Below, in pieces: positions 1 to 5,240 of a stretch of 5,240 bases of DNA. Each line of letters opens with the position of its first letter. The stretch's first letter is position 1. The notes under the pieces were generated by a model. The model searched no databases, was not told the DNA's origin, and saw only the letters and a program-made list of their open reading frames with translations. Position numbers and translations under genes: made by a program. This stretch comes from Candidatus Omnitrophota bacterium (GTDB lineage Bacteria > Omnitrophota > Koll11 > Zapsychrales > Aceulaceae): assembly GCA_029931885.1 (NCBI GenBank), contig JAOZRJ010000121.1, positions 1-5,240 on the forward strand, written 5' to 3'.

Positions 1-1
1 A

Positions 2-481
2 GGGTTTTCTTTTGCTGCTGGCGTTGCCTTGGCCGGAAAGATGGATAAGAAAAATTATAAAGTATTTACATTACTAGGTGATGGAGAATGCCAGGAAGGG
101 TCGGTTTGGGAAGCTGCGCTGTTCTCACCTAAGATGGAGCTGGACAATTTAGTTGTTATTATTGATTATAATAAAATGCAAGCCATGGATCGATTAGAAA
201 ATATTGTTCCATTAGAACCATTTGCTGATAAATGGAAAGCTTTTGGATGGGCCGTTACGGAAGTAGATGGACACAACATTGATGAGCTAAATAAAGTTTT
301 TCATCAAGTTCCTCTGATAAAAAATAAACCAACGCTTGTGATTGCGCACACAACAAAAGGCAAGGGAATTTCTTTTATGGAAAATGTTCCTATCTGGCAT
401 TACCGTATGCCTAATGAAAGCGAAATGCAGATAGCATGTAAAGAACTTGGATTAAAATATGAGAACGGAAAGATAAAATGA
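2..481 (+). CDS. Transketolase, N-terminal (TPP-binding) subunit, 5' partial
   Basis: This is the C-terminal 159 residues of the smaller, thiamine-diphosphate-binding half of a split transketolase. The frame is open from base 2, so the gene begins outside the window. TTG at 29 is not the start, because conserved sequence (GFSFAAGVALAGK) precedes it. The TPP/Mg2+ signature runs from GDGECQEG at 77-100 to the asparagine of IIDYNKMQ at 170-172. Further family sequence follows: LEPFADKWKAFGW, then TTKGKGISFMEN and WHYRMP near the end. Split N subunits are usually about 270-280 residues, so roughly 115 are missing here. Transketolases transfer a two-carbon ketol unit between sugar phosphates in the cytoplasm. 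The gene overlaps its partner by four bases (ATGA), which suggests coupled translation of the two subunits. Its place beside sugar-modifying genes suggests a dedicated biosynthetic enzyme rather than the pentose phosphate housekeeping enzyme, which is inference. The family call is secure, but the substrate is unknown. Confidence 0.93.
   Translation, partial: GFSFAAGVALAGKMDKKNYKVFTLLGDGECQEGSVWEAALFSPKMELDNLVVIIDYNKMQAMDRLENIVPLEPFADKWKAFGWAVTEVDGHNIDELNKVFHQVPLIKNKPTLVIAHTTKGKGISFMENVPIWHYRMPNESEMQIACKELGLKYENGKIK
467..472 (+). promoter_or_regulatory. Ribosome binding site for transketolase C subunit
   Basis: GGAAAG lies five bases before ATG 478, inside the end of the upstream subunit gene. 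It supports the ATGA-overlap start. The same hexamer occurs at the same spacing before the methyltransferase gene at 1403. Confidence 0.6.
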
Positions 482-1401
482 GAAACGCTTATTTGTCCGC
501 ATTGTATGATTTAGCAGGAAAAAATAAAAATATTTTAGCTCTCATCTCGGATAATGGAGCGATTGTTTATGATAAATATCGAGAAAGTTTTCCGAATCAA
601 TTTATTAATATGGGTATTGCTGAAGCAAATATGGTGGGGGTTGCCTCCGGACTTGCTTCGTGCGGAAAAATTCCTTTTGTTTATACTATTGCCAATTTTA
701 TTGTTTATCGTGCTTTTGAACAAGTCAGAAATGATGTATGCCTTCAAAAGATGAACGTTAAGCTTGTAGGAATTGGGGCGGGATTCGTGTATAGCAATTT
801 AGGCCCAACGCACCATACAACCGAGGATATTGCGCTTATGCGCAGTTTGCCCAATATGACAATATTTTCTCCATGTGATCCTTTGGAAACAAAGAAGGTA
901 GCTTATGCGGCAGCTCAAATTGATGGCCCTGTTTATATTCGTATCGCTACAGGGGGTACGCCTTTGATTTATGAAAAAGATTACGATTTTAAACCTGGCA
1001 AAGGGGTTGTTCTAAAAGATGGACATGATGTTGCAATTATTGCAACAGGGAGTATTGTTCGTGAAGTTTTATTTGCAGCTGAGAAGCTTAAAGCCAAAGG
1101 AATCTTTGTGCGCGTGATTAACTTACACACATTAAAGCCTGTTGACCGAGACATTATTCTTAAAGCCGCGGTAGAAACAAAAGGCATCTTAACGGTGGAG
1201 GATCAAAATATTTCAGGTGGTTTAGGGGGCTCGGTTGCCGAGGTTTTGGCTGAAGAGTCTGGGGTTTGTGTTAATTTTAAGCGTCTTGGTTTGAATAATG
1301 AGTTTACTGAAGGCTATGGAAGTTATCAGGATTTAAAAGAGATGAATGGAATTTCAAAAGATCATATCGTAAAAGCAGTAATAAAATTACTGGAAAGTTA
1401 G
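478..1401 (+). CDS. Transketolase, C-terminal subunit
   Basis: This 307-residue protein is the second half of the split transketolase, complete and of the usual length (about 305-315). It holds the pyrimidine-binding domain (about residues 1-165) and the C-terminal domain (about 185-307). NMGIAEANMVGVASGLA at 44-60 carries the conserved glutamate (E49) that activates the thiamine-diphosphate aminopyrimidine ring. GPTHHTTEDIALMRSLPNM at 109-127 supplies active-site histidines, and VEDQNISGGLGGSVAEVL at 240-257 is typical of the C-terminal domain. It pairs with the upstream TPP-binding subunit to form a cytoplasmic ketol-transfer enzyme. ATG 478 overlaps the upstream stop by four bases and has GGAAAG five bases ahead. 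The family also resembles the E1-beta and DXS C-terminal domains, but the matching N subunit next door favours transketolase. The donor and acceptor sugars cannot be read. The gene looks intact. Confidence 0.93.
   Translation: MRNAYLSALYDLAGKNKNILALISDNGAIVYDKYRESFPNQFINMGIAEANMVGVASGLASCGKIPFVYTIANFIVYRAFEQVRNDVCLQKMNVKLVGIGAGFVYSNLGPTHHTTEDIALMRSLPNMTIFSPCDPLETKKVAYAAAQIDGPVYIRIATGGTPLIYEKDYDFKPGKGVVLKDGHDVAIIATGSIVREVLFAAEKLKAKGIFVRVINLHTLKPVDRDIILKAAVETKGILTVEDQNISGGLGGSVAEVLAEESGVCVNFKRLGLNNEFTEGYGSYQDLKEMNGISKDHIVKAVIKLLES
1392..1397 (+). promoter_or_regulatory. Ribosome binding site for methyltransferase
   Basis: GGAAAG lies five bases before ATG 1403, within the last codons of the transketolase C subunit. 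It supports that start and suggests the gene is translated by coupled or re-initiating ribosomes. Confidence 0.55.
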
Positions 1402-1402
1402 A

Positions 1403-2065
1403 ATGGGCAATCTTTTTAACATCATTACTCCATTACATAAGAAGTCAGAAAGAGATTATCTTGAGAGAATGCAGGATGACAAGGTCGCGTGTTCTGAAGT
1501 TGCAAGAAAATATGGAAAAGATTATTGGGACGGAGACCGTTGCTACGGATATGGCGGGTATCAGTATGACGGCCGCTGGAAAGAAGTTGCAGCGGAGTTG
1601 ATTAATTGTTATCAGCTTTCGTCTGATGCTAAAATACTTGATGTTGGCTGCGGCAAAGGATATTTATTATATGAATTTAAAAAACTTTTGCCTAAAGCTA
1701 AAATTGTGGGATTTGATATTTCTCAATATGCTATTGAAAACGCTAAAGAGGAAATTAAGGAGTATGTGTCTATCCATAAGGCGCAGGATGCGTATCCGTT
1801 TTTGGACAAGGAATTTGATTTAGTTTTTTCTAATACAACGTTGCATAATTTATATGTTTACGAGCTAAAGCAGGCCCTCAAAGAGATTGAGCGCGTTGGG
1901 AAAAATAAGTTTATTATTGTTGAAAGTTACCGCAACGTTAAAGAATTATTTAATCTTCAGTGCTGGGCTTTGACTTGCAATTCTTTTTATACACCAGATG
2001 AATGGGTATGGATTTATAAAGAATTTGGCTACATAGGGGATTTTGAATTTATTTATTTTGAATAA
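1403..2065 (+). CDS. Class I SAM-dependent methyltransferase
   Basis: This 220-residue soluble protein has a Rossmann-type methyltransferase fold. Motif I is KILDVGCGKGYLLYEF at about 77-92, with the glycine-rich SAM loop intact. The acidic residue that binds the ribose is D105 in GFDIS. Motif IV lies in FDLVFSNTTLHNLY at 138-151, followed by ALKEIERVGKNKFIIVES at 158-175. Ahead of the fold is an unusual aromatic segment at 41-59 (YWDGDR, then YGYGGYQYDGRW). It probably helps recognise the acceptor, and I recall it from methyltransferases in surface-polysaccharide clusters. There is no signal peptide or membrane segment. It starts one base after the transketolase stop, so it is almost certainly in the same operon. 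A role in O- or C-methylation of a sugar or sugar precursor is inferred from the neighbours. The C-terminal part (SFYTPDEWVWIYKEFGYIGD) looks like an ordinary family ending, so the gene seems complete. Confidence 0.88.
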   Translation: MGNLFNIITPLHKKSERDYLERMQDDKVACSEVARKYGKDYWDGDRCYGYGGYQYDGRWKEVAAELINCYQLSSDAKILDVGCGKGYLLYEFKKLLPKAKIVGFDISQYAIENAKEEIKEYVSIHKAQDAYPFLDKEFDLVFSNTTLHNLYVYELKQALKEIERVGKNKFIIVESYRNVKELFNLQCWALTCNSFYTPDEWVWIYKEFGYIGDFEFIYFE

Positions 2066-2093
2066 TTTCCAAGAGGCATTCTAATTTTATATT

Positions 2094-3568
2094 ATGCTTT
2101 TTAAAAAAAAGAATCTAGCGAAAGATTACGCGTTACATTAGTTGTCCCAAATTTTCGATGGGCAAATTGGGATCCGAATACTCTTTGGCATTTTTTCCCT
2201 TATAACTTATGTTTGCTGGCAGCAATGCTTGAAGATATTTGTGATGTTAATATTCTTGACGCTCACCAGAGAGATTTAAGCCCAGAGGAATTTTTTCAAG
2301 AAATTCAGAAAATAAAATCTGATGTTGTTGCTGTTACTGTTTTAATGGATCAGTATGCTGATGCTGCTCATAAATCAGCAAGTATAATCAAAGAGGCTAA
2401 TTTAAATATATGTGTTGTTATGGGCGGTGTTTACGCGACCATGAATGCAGACGATGTTATTCAAGATAAAAATATTGATTATGTTTTTATGGGTGAAGCT
2501 GAGTTTGTTTTTAGAGAGTTTGTCGAATATTGCATAGGGAAAAAGAAAGAATTACCTTCAAAAGGTCTTTGTTATCGCGAAGAGGGACGAATTATCAACA
2601 AGGGGCATTCTGATTTCATTGAAGACTTAAATCAGATATCTTTTCCTGCATATCATTTAGTTGATTTTTTAAAGTATGCTAATAGTGCCTCACGTAAAAG
2701 CGTGGATTCTCCCAGGGAATATCCTTATGCACGAATTATGACGTCTCGCGGGTGTCCTATTGGGTGCAATTTTTGTCAGGTGGAATCTATAATGGGAAAA
2801 ACTTTTCGTGGACGTAGTGCAAAAAATGTTTTAGATGAAATAGAGTTTTTAAAAAAGAAATATGGAATTCGATCGCTTATTTTTGATGATGATAATTTAT
2901 TGATGGATAAAAAAAGGGCCATAGAAATTTTTCAGGGAATGATAGACCGTAATTTAGTTATGCCATGGATTTCTATTGGACTTGCAGTTTTTAAGCTAAA
3001 CGAAGAATTAATTAAAATTATGCGTGCAAGTGGTTGTGCGTATATCAGTGTCGCAATTGAATCAGGGAACAAAAGAGTTTTGCAAAGAATTATTCATAAG
3101 CCTGTTAATTTTGATTACGCGAAAAAAATGATTAAGATTGCGCAAAATCAAAATATTTATGTTGCGGGAAATTTTATGATAGGCTTTCCTACGGAGACAT
3201 GGGAAGAAATACGGGAGACGGTTAAATTTGCTGAAGAGAGCGGAATTGATTATATGAAACTTTTTGCAGCGATTCCTTTGCGCCACACTAGGCTTTGGGA
3301 TTTGTGTATTCAAGAAAAAGCCTTTAAAAAAGGATTTAATGAAAATGATAAAAGATGGAGCACAGGACAGATTGAAACAAAAGATTTTTCTGCTGATGAT
3401 TTAACAATTTTACGTGCTTATGAATGGGATCGTGTTAATTTTGGGGACTCGAAAAAGCGAGAACGTACTGCTGCGATGATGAGAGTAACGGAGAAAGAGC
3501 TACTGGAGATCCGTAGGCAAACTTTAAGGAATGCTTGCCAAAATGTTAAAGACGGACAAGGGTTTTAG
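2094..3568 (+). CDS. B12-binding-type radical SAM protein, frame change near the 5' end
   Basis: This enzyme has an N-terminal cobalamin-binding-like Rossmann domain followed by a radical SAM barrel. The continuous frame runs from 2105 to 3568. Its first start-like codon is TTG 2213 (451 residues), but that would remove the first strand of the cobalamin domain. That strand and nearby family sequence (RLRVTLVVPNFRW, then NTLWHFFPYNLCL) are encoded at 2123-2215. The only nearby start is ATG 2094, one frame away, joined through the A8 run at 2103-2110 to give about 491 residues. Counting from the TTG, DAHQRD at 16-21 is the cobalamin-loop region and GGVYAT at 71-76 and MGEAE at 93-97 are domain landmarks. 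SRGCPIGCNFC at 178-188 holds the CxxxCxxC motif for the 4Fe-4S cluster (C181, C185, C188). Later barrel strands include FDDDN at 224-228, AIESG at 281-285 and NFMIGFPTE at 320-328. Family members perform methylation at unreactive carbons and other radical chemistry; the substrate here is unknown. The family call is secure, but the start is not. Confidence 0.85.
2103..2111 (+). other. A8G slippery run, possible frameshift or indel site
   Basis: Eight A residues followed by G lie five codons into the reading frame from ATG 2094. In that frame the last seven bases read A AAA AAG, the heptamer known from bacterial dnaX -1 frameshifting. A -1 slip, or one extra A, joins MLFKKK to ESSERLRVTLVVPN and continues the radical SAM protein. 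Without it the ATG frame stops at TAG 2139. No stem-loop is evident at the usual 5-9 base distance downstream, and no Shine-Dalgarno-like stimulator lies just upstream. An assembly or natural homopolymer indel is therefore at least as likely as programmed recoding. Confidence 0.6.
3558..3562 (+). promoter_or_regulatory. Ribosome binding site for SDR gene
   Basis: AAGGG lies eight bases before ATG 3571, inside the end of the radical SAM gene. It favours ATG 3571 over the next in-frame ATG at 3577, though both are within reach. Confidence 0.6.
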
Positions 3569-3570
3569 TT

Positions 3571-4476
3571 ATGACGATGAAATTAGATAATATTCATCGC
3601 ATTGTTATTTTAGGGCACTCAGGATTTATCGGGGGGCACTTAATGGGCTTTATATCAAAGAAATATCCTGATGTAGAGATTAAAGGTTTCTCTTTGCCGG
3701 AGATTGATCTGATAGATTTTAAAAGCCTTTCAAATATATCTGAGGTTTTAGATGAAAAAACAGTTGTAATTTTTTGTGCTGCTATTAAAAGACAGTTCGG
3801 CGATACGTTAGAAATATTTCATAAGAATATTAAGATGATTATCAATGTTTGCCGTCTTCTTGAGAAAACTTCTGTCGGGAAATTAATATATTTCAGCTCT
3901 GCGGCTGTTTATGGAGAAGATGTTAACAATACGGCGATTACAGAGCGTACTTCGGTTTCACCCACATCTTACTATGGCTTGGCAAAGTATACTTCAGAAA
4001 GACTTTTGGGAAAGACTTTTAGCGGACTAAATAAGGAAAAGTTAGTTGTTTTAAGGCCGCCTACGATTTATGGACCTAACGATTTAGGGTTTACTTATGG
4101 CCCGATAGGGTTCATCCGATCCTGTCTTACTAAAACGCCGATTACATTGTGGGGTAATGGAGAAGAGTTAAGAGAATTTATTTTTATTGATGATATTTGT
4201 GAGATTGCTTGCCGGTTGATTAATTCAAAGATTCAAGGGGTTATTAATATTGCGAGCGGAGAAAGTTTTTCTTTTCGTAAAATTCTAGATAATATTTTAG
4301 TTTTAACTGATTATCATGTTCCAATAACTTTTTGTCAGAGAACTAAAGATAAAATTGACAATATATTTATTAATGATTTTTTTAAAGAAACTTTTACTGA
4401 TTTTACGTTTACTCCCATTGAAAAAGGCATTAAAAAGACTTATGAAATTGAAAAGAAAAAATTTGAAACCATTTAA
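3571..4476 (+). CDS. NAD(P)-dependent sugar epimerase/dehydratase (extended SDR)
   Basis: This 301-residue protein belongs to the extended short-chain dehydrogenase family that acts on nucleotide sugars, using bound NAD(P) to oxidise, reduce, epimerise or dehydrate the sugar ring. The dinucleotide-binding motif GxxGxxG is GHSGFIG at 15-21, following the first strand (RIVIL). The catalytic serine lies in YFSSAAVYG at 107-115, and the YxxxK pair is Y135 and K139 in SYYGLAKYTSE. RPPTIYGPND at 162-171 and LREFIFIDDI at 200-209 are the usual substrate-domain landmarks. All key catalytic residues are present and the length is normal for the family (about 300-340). It starts two bases after the radical SAM stop, and the next gene begins inside its 3' end, so it belongs to the same operon. 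UDP-glucose 4-epimerase, 4-ketoreductase and dehydratase activities cannot be told apart by eye. The sequence only supports a sugar-acting member. Confidence 0.9.
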   Translation: MTMKLDNIHRIVILGHSGFIGGHLMGFISKKYPDVEIKGFSLPEIDLIDFKSLSNISEVLDEKTVVIFCAAIKRQFGDTLEIFHKNIKMIINVCRLLEKTSVGKLIYFSSAAVYGEDVNNTAITERTSVSPTSYYGLAKYTSERLLGKTFSGLNKEKLVVLRPPTIYGPNDLGFTYGPIGFIRSCLTKTPITLWGNGEELREFIFIDDICEIACRLINSKIQGVINIASGESFSFRKILDNILVLTDYHVPITFCQRTKDKIDNIFINDFFKETFTDFTFTPIEKGIKKTYEIEKKKFETI

Positions 4477-5240
4477 GTGTTTGACCTGCCAGTCTGAAAA
4501 GTTTGATAGGACTTTAGACTTAGGTTATCAACCGATTGCCAATCGTTTTAAAATAAAGGCCTCTCAGGAGGATGAGTTTTTTAGATTGGTATTAATCCAG
4601 TGCCAGGGATGTGGGTTGATACAGATAAAGAACCCTGTGCCTGCTGAAGCTTTGATGCCGCGTTTTGACTGGATAACTTATAAAGAGCCGGAAGACCACC
4701 TTGATAATATGGTCGAAATTTTATCCAACCTAGGTGGAATAAATAAAAAATCCGTTGTTAGAGGAATAAGTTTTAAGGACGATTCGACATTAGAGCGGTT
4801 TCATAAAAAAGGATTTCAGCCAACATGGCGCATAGACCCGAAAGAAGATTTAGGGGCTTTGCAAAAGGGCTGTGGCGTCGAAGCAATTCAGGAGCGTTTA
4901 AATATCGAAAACGCGCAAAAGATAGCACAGCGATATGGCAAGGCAGACCTTTTAATTGTTCGTCATATTCTTGAGCATGCGCATAGTCCGAAAAAATTTA
5001 TTGAAGCTTTGAAAGAGCTTATTAGCCTAGATGGATATATCGTGTTTGAGGTTCCGAGTTGTCAAAAGAATATTCAGGAATGTGATTACACAACTATTTG
5101 GGAAGAGCATATTTTTTATTTTACTCCGTATAGTTTTAAGAATTTTTTTCGTTTCCACAGACTAAATCTTATAAATCAGAGACGTTATTCTTATCCTTTT
5201 GAAGATTCTTTAGTTGGTATTGTTCAAAAAACAGAGCGCC
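4442..5240 (+). CDS. Zinc-ribbon C-methyltransferase-like protein, 3' partial
   Basis: The frame is open from ATG 4442 to the right edge (266 codons, no stop). The N-terminus has a zinc-ribbon pattern, C13-x2-C16 and C54-x2-C57, with LDLGYQPIANRF at 25-36. This is the layout of the putative zinc-binding domain of sugar C-methyltransferases such as NovU and TylCIII. A Rossmann-like part follows: SVVRGISFKDD at 104-114, TWRIDP at 128-133, DLLIVRHILEHAHSPKKF at 169-186, GYIVFEVPS at 198-206 and TIWEEHIFYFTPYSF at 218-232. The last resembles the family's active-site histidine region. The usual glycine-rich SAM loop is not visible; GISFKDD sits in its place. The protein is therefore either a divergent methyltransferase or a relative that lost SAM binding. 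Full-length relatives are around 400 residues, so the C-terminal domain is missing. The start overlaps the SDR by 35 bases; TTG 4463 is an alternative. A role in modifying a keto-sugar is inferred. Confidence 0.8.
   Translation, partial: MKLKRKNLKPFKCLTCQSEKFDRTLDLGYQPIANRFKIKASQEDEFFRLVLIQCQGCGLIQIKNPVPAEALMPRFDWITYKEPEDHLDNMVEILSNLGGINKKSVVRGISFKDDSTLERFHKKGFQPTWRIDPKEDLGALQKGCGVEAIQERLNIENAQKIAQRYGKADLLIVRHILEHAHSPKKFIEALKELISLDGYIVFEVPSCQKNIQECDYTTIWEEHIFYFTPYSFKNFFRFHRLNLINQRRYSYPFEDSLVGIVQKTER

Noticed and set aside
29..481. TTG at 29 as the start of the transketolase N subunit
   Set aside because: The frame is open to the window edge and the residues before the TTG are conserved family sequence, so the gene is simply truncated by the window.
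535..1187. Open frames on the minus strand and in other frames within the transketolase C subunit gene
   Set aside because: They are fully covered by a well-conserved gene and encode low-complexity sequence with no recognisable motif.
2071..2076. AAGAGG as the ribosome binding site of ATG 2094
   Set aside because: The spacing of 17 bases is too long for an efficient site, so I did not list it as a feature.
2058..2093. Promoter made of TTGAAT and TATATT ahead of the radical SAM gene
   Set aside because: The spacing between the two boxes is 24 bases, well outside the usual 16-18, and such hexamers are common by chance in AT-rich DNA.
2145..2172. Inverted repeat TCCCAA...TTGGGA as a frameshift-stimulating stem-loop
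   Set aside because: The stem is six base pairs with a 16-base loop and begins 33 bases after the slippery heptamer, too far for the usual stimulatory element; it is likely chance within coding sequence.
3062..3313. Minus-strand open frame opposite the radical SAM gene
   Set aside because: It lies wholly within conserved coding sequence and shows no domain or start signal of its own.
2213..3568. TTG 2213 as the true start of the radical SAM protein
   Set aside because: It would delete the first strand and following loop of the cobalamin-binding domain, which are clearly encoded just upstream, and no ribosome binding site precedes it.

Overview
The window is a compact, AT-rich bacterial stretch in which every gene reads on the + strand. 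It contains six protein genes: a transketolase N-terminal subunit cut by the left edge, a complete transketolase C-terminal subunit, a class I SAM methyltransferase, a cobalamin-binding-type radical SAM enzyme, an NAD(P)-dependent sugar epimerase/dehydratase (extended SDR), and a zinc-ribbon protein related to sugar C-methyltransferases that is cut by the right edge. I see no RNA gene, mobile element, CRISPR array or convincing terminator. No gene-free stretch reaches 300 bases. The organism is most likely an uncultured, low-GC, Gram-negative-type bacterium. That rests only on base composition and on the look of a surface-polysaccharide (LPS/O-antigen/capsule) cassette, and no taxonomic marker is present.

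Layout: 2-481 (transketolase N, partial) overlaps 478-1401 (transketolase C) through ATGA. The methyltransferase follows at 1403-2065 after a single base. The radical SAM gene follows a 28-base gap, if it starts at ATG 2094, and ends at 3568. The SDR starts two bases later (3571-4476), and the last gene starts inside it (4442 to beyond 5240). This packing points to one operon with translational coupling. No internal promoter is evident.

Together the genes look like a module that builds and decorates an unusual sugar. A split transketolase could move a two-carbon ketol unit. The SDR could oxidise, reduce or epimerise a nucleotide-activated sugar. The radical SAM enzyme and the two methyltransferase-like proteins could add carbon or methyl groups. 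The final product cannot be read from the sequence, and a branched-chain or C-methylated surface sugar is my inference.

The most notable point is the start of the radical SAM gene. The conserved N-terminal strand of its cobalamin-binding domain is encoded upstream of the first in-frame start-like codon (TTG 2213), but that stretch has no start codon in its own frame. It joins ATG 2094 only through a one-base frame change in a run of eight A residues, exactly at an A AAA AAG heptamer. This is an assembly or mutation indel, a slippage-controlled gene, or a programmed -1 frameshift. A second point is the last gene, whose glycine-rich SAM-binding loop appears replaced by a GISFKDD sequence.
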